The position numbers and the translations under genes were made by a program. DNA of 64,000 nt from Cylicocyclus nassatus (lineage: Eukaryota > Nematoda > Chromadorea > Rhabditida > Strongylidae): NCBI GenBank assembly GCA_958299035.1, contig CATQJL010000223.1, positions 5,879,753 to 5,943,752 of the forward strand, read 5' to 3'. Under the pieces are notes generated by a model that did not search any database, was not told where the DNA came from, and worked only from the letters and a program-made list of their open reading frames with translations. Within the stretch, counting starts at the first letter, position 1, and each line of letters starts with the position of its first letter. This document shows positions 42,454 to 53,914 of this stretch, piece after piece.

Positions 42454-42799
42454 CAGGGTTGAGCAAGCGGTCAGGCACAAGTCCTTCAAAAACGACCCCT
42501 TCCTTTGAAAGCCCCCAAACGACCCCTCCGCTTCACCTCCACGTCCTCAGGGTATTATCTTTTAAAGAAGAGCAGCTTTCAATGCAGATTTCTATTTCTT
42601 GAAAGTCTGTAGGCCCGGCTTTCTGCGATTGCACAACTATACGCAACTTGACGGCAACTTTTGGATCTCCATAGCCCTCTTTTCAGAGCTATAATTTTCG
42701 CAGGGATGGCGTGTTTGGCTCCAAATTTTCAATACAAGAAGAGGCTTTGTGCTCAATACTCATACTAGAAAAGGGGCGATTTTTATATATTGAAGGCAA

Positions 42800-42876
42800 G
42801 TTAATGGGGTCAGGCGCAATCCCTCAAAAGCTCAGGCGGCCTGACCTTTAGGGGGGTTGCGCCTGACCCCATTAAC
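42800..42876. repeat. Internal palindrome of hAT element A
   Basis: GTTAATGGGGTCAGGCGCAA is mirrored by TTGCGCCTGACCCCATTAAC around a centre containing CTCAGGCGGCCTGA. The arm carries the same 13-mer as the element's right end. Confidence 0.9.
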
Positions 42877-43222
42877 TTTATTTCCGAAGAAGTTTTTCTA
42901 CCCACGCTTTATGTGTTTCGCTAGCTCAAACCTCAGAGATTAAACAGTAAGTGTTTGAGCTTGAGTCGATGTTTCGGCCTTGTGCTAATCCGAGGAGTTG
43001 AAGCACTCAGTGTAAAAAACGTGCGGTTGGACTTTTGGCAGCATTTCTTACTTCACTGTTTGAGAGCGATATGAAACTTGATTGTGGTATAGACTTGTAG
43101 TGAACATTACTTTGTTATGAGTATAGAAAAGCTTCCATTATTCACTTTCGAAACCAAGTTAATCATGTTTGAAAATCACGTTTTTTGGACGTTGAGAAAT
43201 ACCAGAAAATGCAGAGGCAATG

Positions 43223-43330
43223 GGTTGTTTCATACTGCAGTCGCTGCAGCGCCGGCAGTCGATCGATCGATATCTTTTGCACGCCCCAATATAGCTGCAG
43301 CTGCTGCAGCGACTGCAGTATGAAACGACT
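43223..43330. mobile_element. Short PIF/Harbinger-like MITE (108 bp), CTGCAG-rich
   Basis: Ends GGTTGTTTCATACTGCAG and CTGCAGTATGAAACGACT with CTGCAGCGACTGCAG-type inner arms. CAATG occurs directly on both sides. Same terminal family as 49,189-50,529. Confidence 0.7.
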
Positions 43331-43583
43331 CAATGGTTTGTAGAGCGCACAGAGGTAATTTGACATGCTGATTACGGATTCAGCATTTCACACAGCAAGC
43401 TTCCTTGTCGACCTCATGATCTGTCAAGATAAAAATATGAAGGTTAAATTTTGGCTAACTTCGATTGTGGAAACAATCAGTATGCTGTAAACGACCGTCA
43501 TAGGTGATTTTGATATCCTTTGGACTAGCGCATTTCTTCTTCACCTTTGTAGTGTCTCCCCAAGTGAACAAATTCGATTCTTA

Positions 43584-44316
43584 GGCCCGTATGCACGTAC
43601 ATCCCCGCGGGGAGGGGAGGGGATCCGAAAGGGGAAGCGTCATATCTCGCTAGTCTATATATCTTTCTTCTTCTTTCTCTGTCTTGCTTTTGAAGGTTCT
43701 CATACACTGATACTTGCGCATAACGGATGCCAGGTTACTGCTGTACAAGATTAGATATTTACTATTTCGTCTGATCCCCTGGGGATCCCCAGGGGATCAT
43801 CTCAAATTTTCAAAGTCATTTATACTCCTGAAAAATCAATGAAATCGCTGCAAAATTGTACTGAAGATATAGTATGATACTGCTGAGCATGTTTTCGACA
43901 GAAGAAATGGAATCTGAAGATTTTGATTTTTTCGATAATCCCTGGCTCGCGAGCAGCGGTTCATCGAAAATTTTGATATCTTGAGATTTCACTCATTTCT
44001 ACCATAAACATGTTCAGCAGTGCTGTAGTACCTCCTCAGTATAATTTTAGAGCATTTTCATTGAGTTTTCCGAAAGATAAATGATTTGGAAAATGTGAGT
44101 TGATCCCCTGGGGATCCCCAGGGGATCAGACGAAATAGTGAGTATCTAATCTTGTACGGCAGTAATCTGGCATCGGTTATGCGCAGGTGTCAGTGTATGA
44201 GATACATCATAAGCATTATATAGAAAGAAGGAGAAAGATACGTAGACTAACGAGATATGGCGCTTCCCCTCTCAGATCCCCTCCCCTCCCCGCGGGGATG
44301 TACGTGCATACGGGCC
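43584..44316. mobile_element. PIF/Harbinger-like foldback element (733 bp), TTA duplication
   Basis: Ends GGCCCGTATGCACGTACATC and GATGTACGTGCATACGGGCC, with TTA on both sides (43,581-43,583 and 44,317-44,319). Arms of about 220 bp mirror each other. Each arm contains the small perfect palindrome GATCCCCTGGGGATC followed by CCCAGGGGATC (near 43,772 and 44,102). No coding capacity; nested in hAT element A. Confidence 0.85.
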
Positions 44317-44408
44317 TTAATTACGACCCCCTCTCAGTCTTACCCTCGGTACGACCCTACGACCCCCCAGGTCGGGCGCCTGACCCCACGCTCAACCCTG
44401 GTCACGAC

Positions 44409-44911
44409 CCGTCGCATTGTTCAAATGGAGTCTCAAGAGGTTATCACTGTTATCCCTTCAAAGCTCTGCTTTACGGTTGAGAAAGGTTAGTGGTAGAAAA
44501 CATTGCTGTTTATCTTCTACAGTTTCATTTCTATCTTGGGATGTACCGTATGCAGTTGTATGTCCAAATCATCTTATCTAGCTTCCTTTTTTGTACAGGT
44601 AAATATTAACGAGAAACCGTCGCACTTTGCCAGTTTCAATGCCAAAATCTTTCAAAGACATCATGTGACTCAAAGCGTCGCAAGTGTCGAATCATCTCCG
44701 CGAAACCGATATTAATTTTGGCTACAATCACTCGTTGAAGTGCGGCCATGTGACAGCCACAAGTGCCATATTGAGCTAAGACCTGTCATCGCGCGCACCG
44801 TTTCCATGGCGCAGTGATCACATTAGCTTTTCTTCGCGTCCGCCCGTGTATTGCTTGACATTCAAATTGACCTCATTGACTGGAGATCCGCACCATAGGT
44901 GCGATAGGGGG
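44409..44911. other. No gene recognised
   Basis: Unassigned sequence between hAT element A and the next foldback element; no motif-bearing frame. Confidence 0.4.
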
Positions 44912-45276
44912 AGCCGGGACCCCTCCACTTAGACAATCGCTGGGGGCAGGCGGGCACCGGAAAAATAGATTGCTAATCTCTCGCACCCCGCTCGCGGATT
45001 TTTTGGAAAGCAATCAGGACTTTTCGGAAGACCGCTTGCTGAGTCAGCGGATTTTTGAGAGACCGCCTGCTGAATTCTTTTCGCTCTTATCTTTTGCAGA
45101 TATATTGCTGAATCTCTGAGAAATCGAGAACTCAGCAAGCGGTCTTCCGAAAAGTCCTGATTGCTTTCCAAAAAATCCGCGAGCGGGGTGCGAGAGATTA
45201 GCAATCTATTTTTCCGGTGCCCGCCTGCCCCCGGCAATTGTCTGAGCAAGTGAAGGGGATCTCTGCTACTCCCATC
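44912..45276. mobile_element. Foldback element with 112-bp near-perfect inner arms
   Basis: 44,932-45,043 is mirrored by 45,131-45,242 (for example GGAAAGCAATCAGGACTTTT against AAAAGTCCTGATTGCTTTCC), with only a few mismatches near the outer edge. A looser outer inverted repeat (GGGAGCCGGGACCCCTCCA / TGAAGGGGATCTCTGC) extends to about 44,912 and 45,276. Confidence 0.8.
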
Positions 45277-45299
45277 CTTGTACAGTGAAGGGGATAAGT

Positions 45300-46492
45300 G
45301 AGCCCTGAAAGCAGAATGCCCCAACAAATTACATACCATACGAAAGCTGAGATCATGTAGAATCGACATAGACCGTTGACTTTTTTCTAGATCTTCTATG
45401 CCGCGAGATTTGAGGCATTTTATGTACTTCATGTATCAACTGTTTTGTGCCCCCATTTTCTGCTCGCCAAATGAATGCTAAGAGAAAGTCGACAGTTTAC
45501 ATTTGTTAGTGAAGACTTGCTATGCAAAATAGATAGACAACCAGCAATGATTAGATCTTCGTTTGGCAGAAATCTGCTATTGAAAATGGACATAGTTTCG
45601 GATAAAATACAGTGTATTTCTCGGAGTTTCGGATAAAATACAGTGTATCTCTCGGTAGAGGAGGGCCAGAAAGAAGTCGACGGTCTACGTCGAATTCCCT
45701 TTTCCCGAGCTTTCGAATGATGTATAGATTGCTGGGCAAAAGAACTTTCCAGATTTCAAAAATGGGGTGGAGATATTTACTATTAGCTTGCTCCACCCAG
45801 CTCCTCCAATGTATTGGCTTTCATCGGTCACCGGAGCAAGTGCTTTTTAGAGCCGGGAAGCAAAAAAGCCCTAACATGCTTTACAACTTTCAAAGCTGAG
45901 ATCATGGAGAATCTACAGAGACCGTCTGTTTTTTCAAGCTTCTCTGTGAAGCGAGATACGAGCAATTTTATACGCCGACTCACCAGCCAATTTTCTTCAA
46001 TTATTGCCTTGTGCTTTATTTTTAAAAAAAGGATGAAGATAGAAAAAAGAGACGGTCTACGCTTACTGGCAAGATCTTGGTCTGTGATACTGTTAGACAA
46101 TCAGGCACCTTCATTCATTCTTTACGCAGGAGCTTGACAAAAACACACATGTTTTCAGCAAAAATGTCATGTATCCCTAGTTAGAGGGGAGCTAGAGAAA
46201 AAGAGACGGTCTACTTCGAATCCCTTTTTCGTGGGCTTTCTGATGGTACATAGGTTGTTGGGTGAAAAAACTTGTGGCCTTCCAAAAATGAGGTGGAGAC
46301 ATTCAAAACTAACTTGCGCCACACTGCTCCGGCTTTCTATGAATAGCCGAAGCAAGACTATTTTGGACAGGCGAAGCTTTGTGCACCAACACTTTATATA
46401 CCTTTCGATAGCTAAGAACACGAGGAATCGATGTAAACCGTCTCTTTTTTCTAGCTTTTCTGTGAAGCAAGATACGAGCAGTTTTATCTAGC
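45300..46492. repeat. Three diverged direct repeats, period about 520-550 bp
   Basis: AGCTGAGATCATGTAGAATC at about 45,343 recurs as AGCTGAGATCATGGAGAATC at about 45,893 and AGCTAAGAACACGAGGAATC at about 46,412. The last two copies align over more than 300 bp (ACGGTCTAC.TCGAATCCCTT, TGGGGTGGAGATATTTA, GCAAGATACGAGCA). Each is partly self-complementary (ACGGTCTAC / GACCGTCT). Family unknown. Confidence 0.75.
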
Positions 46493-47713
46493 TACAATAT
46501 CAGCCAATTCTGGGCAGTTATCTTTCCAAACCAAAAAGGTTTTTTCGAACTTTGATATATGATTCGAAAGTTTGAGAAATGGGTAATCTAACTGCTTTTT
46601 TATTTGTCATCATAATCTCTAGTGAAAGGAGATATGGTACAATTACTGTCAGCAAACCTGCATCCATCGCTAGCTAGTCCAGATTTTTTACTCTTGCTCA
46701 ACTCTTTCTTGCGACAGTGTGTATTCATTGATACAATGTTAATTATTCAAAGTCAGACATCCTTTTGATTTTTGATTATGTTTCGTTAGCAATGCCACTT
46801 TGAGTGCGCTGAAAGTCTCAAGCATGCGTTTTTCAATAAAACGCTGTTGCTTCGATACTCTCTTGCAGTCTTGATGTCTGAGGACAAGAGCATCTGCTTT
46901 TCCTTTTCAAACAGACAGTGCCGTTGTAACAGCTGTTTAATTCTGCCGTTATGCCTTGATTCTAGTCTCAACCTCAGGTGAAGGGGGTCAGCCGGATGCC
47001 GGTCCGAAAGTGAAGAGGGTCAGAGAAATTTCTCCACCTATTGCAACTATGATCCGCACGCAAGACTTTTTTGCGTATGCATTGTTCTTGCAGGGGGTAC
47101 GTAATTGACACAACACAGACAAACACAGACTTTAGAAACGAGAGGACGGAGCCTCGAGCTGGATTAGAGCGCAGTCGGCTTTGACGAGCGGCCTCATTCT
47201 GTAGCTACGCGCTACAACTCAAATTGTTCACGTTCACGCATGCTGATTTTCAAATCGGCTTATCACTGAGGAGCTTCTGATATCTAAAGTGTAAGTGCTT
47301 TGCAAGTGCTTAAACATCGCTTTCAGCTCGTGTAGATTAAATCATATTACTTGTCCTGGTTGGGTCAAATAAAACCTTTTCAGGACTTCATAGCTCCTAG
47401 AGTTTTCAAGGTTTTACAATGAGGGCCTTGACACCTCCGAAGTTGTACGAAGTCTGTTTCAACCCTTGGGGCCCCTACTGACTTCATCTTGAAGTCTCAT
47501 GAACTTCATGGAACAGAACCTAGAAATAAGGAAAACAGAATCACAAAAAAAAACAGGATATCCTTTGCAAATTTCAACAATGTCCGTGCACTTCGAGAAA
47601 AAAACACATGTTTTTCGAAGACATTTCTAATTTGGCTGTCTCTGAATCTCTGGCATAGCAAATGCTCATGTCTATTGCTGTCTCACTGACGGCAAAGAGT
47701 TCTATAAATTCTA
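46493..47713. other. No gene recognised
   Basis: AT-rich with short frames only. GGATGCCGGTCCG near 46,993 resembles repeat-end words but has no partner that I found. Confidence 0.4.
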
Positions 47714-48730
47714 TTAGGTCGTTTCAAAAGTAATTTCGCTTTTTTTTCAAACGGGCACCACATTTGACGGAACAAAAGTTTCCAAGAGATCTTGGAGACA
47801 TTCGATGCACAATTTCATTCTCTTTCTAATGGTTATGAAATTGTTGCAAACAGTCAATGAGCTTTCAGAAAATAACCAAAATCTACAACACATGCTTTTT
47901 GAGATAATCAAATTTCACAATTTTTTAAAACTTTTATATCAACCCTCCGAAAAAGTGCAAGTAACATCTTCATAGGGCAAACCCTAGAGAATGCAAAACT
48001 ATCTTTTCCTCCTTTCCATAGCTTGTCATACATTTTTAACAGAATTTAGCTAATGCTACCGATTTCCATACTTGGGCAGCTAAATCCTCGTAAAACATCA
48101 AAAGAAGAGCAGCTTGGCCACTACTCGTTGCAGCATCTTCTCCTCTTTCTAATGGGTGTTTTTTGTTTCCGATTCGTTTAGTTTTCGGGGATAAAATCAT
48201 CACAATTCATTTTTTTAAGGAGCCCCAGGCTACCTGAAAAACTCGAAATTTGATATTTCGAACCCGTAAACCCTTACTTGCTTTGTGAAATTAATGCTAA
48301 CTCATAGTGCCATCTTGCAGTCTCAAATTCCGAAAAATTGTGATGTTTGATGCGATTGTGGCTGAGGTGGGCCTGCCAAAATCCGATGGTTCTGTTAAAA
48401 AATCTTTTAAAAAATTACGGCGAGCTAGGAGAGAGAGAAAAAAGTAGTACTGCATTCTATAAGGTTTACTCTATCGAATCGTTACTCGAACTCCTTCTGA
48501 GGATTGATATGAAAGTTTTAAAAAATTGTGAAACTTGACCATCTCAAAAAGCATGTGTTGCAGATTTTGGTTATTTTCTGAAAGCTCATTGACTGTGTTG
48601 CAACAATTTCACAACCTTTAGAAAGAGAATGAAATTCTGCATCGAATGCCTCCAAAATCTCTTAGAAGCCTTTGTTCCGTCAAATGTGGTGCCCGTTTGA
48701 AAAAAGCGAAATACTTTTGAAACGACCTAA
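47714..48730. mobile_element. Mariner-like foldback element with about 240-bp inverted ends
   Basis: Ends TTAGGTCGTTTCAAAAGTAA and TACTTTTGAAACGACCTAA, flanked by TA (47,712-47,713; 48,731-48,732). The arms remain complementary to about 47,955 and 48,490 (for example ACACATGCTTTTTGAGAT / ATCTCAAAAAGCATGTGT). Interior about 530 bp, no transposase. Confidence 0.87.
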
Positions 48731-49188
48731 TATATTGGCTGACATTTTGGCAATTTCGTCTTCGTTGCTGTCAATGAAAAGTAAAAGTATGGTCCCTTCC
48801 GTTTGCGTCTCTGACATGCAGCACGCATATCTGAGTGTGAGCAACATTAAATAATGTGCTTGCAACATGCAACAACATGATGGCAAAACTTTTTTGGCTT
48901 CTCTTGGTCCGATATGTTGCTGCGTGTTGCCCACATATCGGCTGTTAGCCCACTTGTCGCAGGTTAGAGACGCAGACCGCAGACAGAGGGTAATAGCAAC
49001 TTTGGAAGGGACGATAACAGCTAAAGGACTATGGTAGTTGATACCAGTCTATGATGAAGCTCAAAAGCCGTAGTGAACGTTTTTACAAGACTATTTCTCT
49101 GCTCTTTCGATATATGCTGATTTTGTATTAAATAGCATAGGAATTGATAGCCCGATAGCTCTTGCGTCAAACAATGCACTCCTCCTTA
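48731..49188. other. No gene recognised
   Basis: Short spacer with GCAACATGCAACAACATGA-type words related to 41,960-42,080. Confidence 0.4.
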
Positions 49189-49331
49189 CGGCTGTTTCAT
49201 ACTGCCGCACTGAACGCAGCGACTGCAACAGACTGCAGCTGACTGCAGCTGATCTTATCCGCTACGCCGTGGCGGCCGTAGCATGCTCGCGTGAAAAAGA
49301 AGAATTTGGCTAAAAAGGAAGAAATCATAAC

Positions 49332-50327
49332 CAGGGTAAAGCAAGGGTGGCACACGATCGCTGGTTACGACCCCCCCCCTGAACTATATACCTAAGATAG
49401 CATTACCAGAGTTGAGAAAGAGGTCAGGCACAAGTCTTTCGAAAACAACCCCTTCTTCCTCCTCTTAACCTCTGGATCTCAAAGTGTGACATTCTGGAGG
49501 ACACCAGCTTTTTCTAGAGAGTTTTCAGATTTCTGAGAGCTGTACGCCCGATTTTCTGGGACTACACTTTACAATCACACGTAATTTGACGGCTGATTTT
49601 GATCTGAATGGACATATTGAAAGGGCCATAATTTTCTTATGGGTGGGGCGTTCGGCTCCAAATTTCCAGTGTAGCGAGAAGAAGCTATGTGCTCAATACT
49701 CATACCAGCAATGGAGCGCTTTCTGGATTTTGAAGGCAAGTTAAGGGGGTGCGCCACACCCCCTTAAAAGCTGCGGCGGCCGCAGCTTTTAAGGGGGTGT
49801 GCCGCACCCCATTAATTATATCAAAAAACATTCTTAGCGGACAGTATTTATATGAATCGATAGCCTAAACCTTGTAGATTCCATAGGACTGTTTGGAGCC
49901 TGATTCGTCTTCTTAGCTCTGAGTAATATTTGGTGAAAGCACAGCGATCAAAAGCGAAAAATGGGAAAAACGAGATTTTGGTTGGCTTCTAATTCCACAG
50001 TTTGCAGGTCTTCTGAAGCGGGATTCCTGAGGTGGACAAAGAAGGAGTAGTGCTTTGTCTTGAGTGCAAAAACGGATAGCTAATTCACCTTTGAAACAAA
50101 GTTAACCATGTTGGAATTTGACCATTTCATTTAGGTAGCCTGGTATCTTGAATCTTCAGAATTCGCTCACACTTTGTCTACAGGGGTTAATTGACATGCT
50201 AATTATGGATATGATACAATTATCATGTTATCACTATTATCAGATTACCCAACTACGACCCCCTCCACTTTTGACACCTCAATACGACCCCCCAGGTGTG
50301 TCGTGCCGCACCCCACGCTTGACCCTG
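49332..50327. mobile_element. Non-autonomous hAT element B (996 bp)
   Basis: Ends CAGGGTAAAGCAAGG and CCCCACGCTTGACCCTG. Perfect 8-bp target duplication ATCATAAC at 49,324-49,331 and 50,328-50,335. The 13-mer GTGCCGCACCCCA occurs at the right end (50,303-50,315) and in the internal palindrome (49,799-49,811). Homologue of hAT element A. Confidence 0.9.
49740..49816. repeat. Internal palindrome of hAT element B
   Basis: TTAAGGGGGTGCGCCACACC is mirrored by GGGTGTGCCGCACCCCATTA around AAAGCTGCGGCGGCCGCAGC. It occupies the same place as the palindrome of element A but with a different word. Confidence 0.9.
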
Positions 50328-50886
50328 ATCATAACTTGATTTTTCTAGGCGCCATTCAGGTGTCTCGGTCGTAATTGGGGTCGTCCCTTTTTACGTGAAC
50401 ATGCTGCGGCCGTTGCAGTCAGCTGCGTCTGCTGCAGTCTGCTGCAGTTCGCTGCGTTAAGTGCAGTCTGCTGCGGTAGTGCGGTCTGTTACAGTTTGCT
50501 GCAGTCAGTGCGGCAGTATGAAACAACCCTTAGCGTTTATTAGGTTTATTGCGAACGTTCAACACGTCTAAAGTCATTCGTACTAGGGCATGCTCAAACG
50601 ATTAGGTCGATTCCAATTTGAAACGCTAAGCTGTCATGCCTTACCAGACGATGCGAGCGCAGAAGCTTAGACTTCTGTAATTGTCTTAGACTGACTTAGA
50701 CTTCTGTAGTTCGTCTAGATGTACTTTTACTCGGCAGCGAGGAGGGCATTCTCACCAAGTAAAACTTGAAATTATACAGTCACCATCTTTGCTAGAGCAA
50801 CAAGCCACGCAATATGGGGGTCAATCATGTGGGATCATATGTGCAATTTTATACCAAACGTTTTTTTTTGAGTTTGGAGGGCGTAA

Positions 50887-51602
50887 CAGAGCTCGGCACA
50901 GCTGGCACCGGATCAAGCTGGATATCTTTTGGGGCGGAAAGCAAAAGAGACATCGTTTTTCCGTGGTCCAGGGCAGAGGACAGCCGCAAGAGTGCCGCCG
51001 GCACGCCACCGGCATGCCGTACATCAAACATACAGGCCTTGTTTTCAGCCAGAACGCAATAGTATGTCACCAGATTTGGTGTGTGCATGCGCTTGGGGGG
51101 GGGGACACGAACTATGGCCCAAAAATTTATGAAAACTTATGTGGTTAAAAGCTGTGCTGAACTTTTTTCTGAATTAGCTGGCACCGTGCCAGCTGGGTGC
51201 CAGCTGAGCTGGCACCGACACTTTGCTCACATAAGTTTTCATACTTTTTTTTACATAGAATGTATCTACACTGTAGAAGTTTACATACAGAGAAAAAAGA
51301 TTTCATAATGTTCTTTTCGGCGTTTTATAAGCATCTGAAAATTTCTTGTTCTGCTACGCAGTCGAAAATCTGCTTTTTCACTGCTTCTCATATGTGATTC
51401 AACCACTCAAAAAGCTCAGAACTTCTAAAAAGTTATTCCATGCAATCAGCATGCGTTAAAACCCTATTACATACCTGTACAGAATCTAAAAAAATAATGA
51501 CGGTTCTCAAAACAGGTCAAAAGGGAATTTCGTAAGGAATTTTCAAGATCAAAGGGGACTTCGTTTTGAAATTGCCCTGGTGCCAGCTCGTGCCGAGCCC
51601 TG
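50887..51602. mobile_element. Non-autonomous hAT element 2 (716 bp), word type AGCTGGCAC
   Basis: Ends CAGAGCTCGGCACAGC and GCTCGTGCCGAGCCCTG. The flanks GGGCGTAA and GGCGATAA look like a slightly decayed 8-bp duplication. The word AGCTGGCAC or its complement occurs at 50,900, 51,176, 51,186, 51,197, 51,207 and 51,580. Homologous in order and subterminal sequence to 31,120-32,420. Confidence 0.83.
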
Positions 51603-53914
51603 GGCGATAACTCTGACAGCACTTGAACTAGCTCCTTTCAAGCAACGACGAGTTGCGATTCTGAATGCTCATATAAGGTGGCAGTTTTATATTGCGAAAA
51701 GGGTGCGAATGCGGCTGCTTCGGCCATCTTTCATCATTGGAGCACGTACGCGCTCACGCCCTGCTTACAAATGCAGCGGTTTTGGTCCCCCACTAGCGTC
51801 ATTAGCTACGCAAGTAAATCATCAATTTATAGAAATTTTAATGCAATACAGACAAGGGAAACATTTTGCTATGAGAAGAATTTATATACAGTAAACATGA
51901 AACATTTCAGACGCAAGGGATTGCAGTGGAGGAATTGTCACAGTAGGTTTTCTCCAGACACATATAAAAGGTCGAAGATGCAAAAAAATCAATGGAGGAC
52001 TGTACTTTCTCGAATCTGATTGGACTTGTGAGTTTTGATCATTGAAGCATACGACTAAGATAATCAAACTGCTTCGAAACACCTTTATATTTCATAGAGT
52101 CAACGTACATACAATCTATATTAAGTGATCAGATGTAAGTCCTCGGCGCCTTAGGATAGATGAGCTAGATTAGTTTGAGTTGGAGTTTGTAAGTTTGAAA
52201 TGGATGGCCAGTGTTAGACTTTCGCGCAAGCAGAGTTCGTCGGCAGCATAACCTTTTCAAAAACGTCTAACAATAAACAAGGCAGTTCACGCTAATCAGA
52301 AAAATGTATGGACCAATGAACCGCCTTCAAGGTTTCATGTCACCTACAGTCTCGAAAAACCATCTCACTTTAGTGGCAAGTCTTGAAAGCTGTGACTTGG
52401 GAGATCCTTAACTTGCGCTTTTTTTGGGCTTTTCTTTCCGAAAATCCACATCTGAGATCGAAGTGAGAAAAAGTGGCTTTCCAAGCTTTCATCCTAATGA
52501 TGTACGAGTGGTCAAGAGCCTGCCAGACGCAGAGAGTTGTCTTACAGGAAAATCCCAGCAGTGGCGGATTGAAATGAAGTATAGTTCATTTATAAAATTG
52601 TGACGATGAATTTTGCTGCTTACTATGCGCCCACAGGTGCGTACGCTCATACAAGAAGGCATCACCACAACGCTCAGCTCAGTCACTTCCAGTCTAAATA
52701 TTATCATACGTAAGCAAAAAAAAACATTCAACTCGGGATGAAAACCAAGAAAATGCGATCTCCGGAAGTGGTGTGCGTATCGCGTGCGGTCGCGCCATCG
52801 TCACAATTTTCCAAATGCCTCATACACATCATTGGATGCCTTCAAATGAGCTGTTTCCACTTACCTTACATCTGCTCTGCAATTCTCTAGAGGAAGTCAT
52901 GAGTGGTTGAAGATGTAAATTTCTTGGATTTCAATGCATAATTGCTCTAAAACCCAGCTTGAGAGTGCGTTATTCCGTATTTTCTTTTATTCCGTATTTT
53001 CTTTTATCTCCTCTTGCGGCTGAGGACTTTCTGGTCTCATCTGTTTGGACCTTTTTTTATTTATTTTTCATTCTGGTGCACCTCGAGTGTATTTATAAAA
53101 TAAAATAAAAAATTTATTAGCATAGTTTTGACTAGAGGGAATGCGCATGCACGGCAACCTAGATCCAGCAACCTAGATAATTTTTCACAAAGCTACTTCA
53201 CGAAGTCATTATATTACTTGATTTATGCATCCAAACGCTCTACCTTCTTTTAGAGATAACCGCAGCAATGACGGAATTTAGATCTGGAATCAGCTTAACA
53301 AGATCCATCCCAAGATTTGCATCTCTTATTAAATCGTCGCTGTGATTTGCGTTTCTTCTCTAATTAGGATAATATTATACTTCTCACTGTGGGGTGTGCG
53401 CAAGCTGAAGCTGAGAAAAAACTTGGGTTGGGGGTAATTGGAACAGGCGGAATGGGGGGGGGGGGCAGGAGATCGCGGAGCAAAGGTTTAGGGGACGATG
53501 CATTAGCGTTCCATGTTAGATTGTGAGTCAGTAGCTGTCGTGGACAACCATACTGTCGAGCACTACCTTTGACGCAGAAGACCGCGCGCTCAAGCGGACA
53601 CTTAGAAATCGCGCCAGTATACGGCTCATAGTAAGAGCTAGTTCGGATATTCTTTGCAAGCATGCGCGTAAAACATTCTACTTTGTTGTTAAAGTTTGCG
53701 ACCTTCACAGACTTGAGGGAGTCAGCCGGTTACTATCCAGTGCTTTATTCCTCCCAACTTGCCATCCTCGGAGGGCTTAGTTGGCCTAGGGACGAAGATT
53801 GAATCCAATTTCAACCAATCACGCCCGTGGTCCTCTATTAGCCACTAAAGAAGCTCTGAACAAGTTTTTAGAGTTACAAAAGAGTAGAAAGTATTTCTTT
53901 GGGCGAGACAGCCA
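51603..53914. other. About 2.3 kb without a supported gene
   Basis: A minus-strand frame at 53,364-53,708 (LPPPPIPPVPITPNPSF; CVKGSARQYGCPRQLL) is open but has neither splice support nor a recognised domain. A poly-G run lies near 53,455. AT-rich simple sequence near 53,100. Confidence 0.4.

Larger units (their letters stand above)
42454..44400. mobile_element. Non-autonomous hAT element A (1947 bp) with two nested elements
   Basis: Ends CAGGGTTGAGC and GCTCAACCCTG. The 8-bp target duplication GTCACGAC is perfect (42,446-42,453 and 44,401-44,408). The 13-mer GCGCCTGACCCCA occurs at the right end (44,376-44,388) and in an internal palindrome (42,859-42,871), with its complement at 42,805-42,817. 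Later insertions lie at 43,223-43,330 and 43,584-44,316. No transposase. Homologous to 49,332-50,327 (shared GTGCTCAATACTCATAC and TGAAGGCAAGTTAA). Confidence 0.88.
49189..50529. mobile_element. PIF/Harbinger-like element with CTGCAG-rich ends, interrupted by hAT element B
   Basis: Left CGGCTGTTTCATACTGCCGC and right GCGGCAGTATGAAACAACCC are inverted, with TTA on both sides (49,186-49,188; 50,530-50,532). The subterminal parts are irregular arrays of GACTGCA / CTGCAGT words (49,210-49,250; 50,410-50,515). No transposase. Confidence 0.82.

Noticed and set aside
53364..53708. Minus-strand 114-codon frame with Pro-rich segment
   Set aside because: No splice partner, no domain, and a poly-G tract within it. 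Could be an unknown repeat but is not supportable as a gene.
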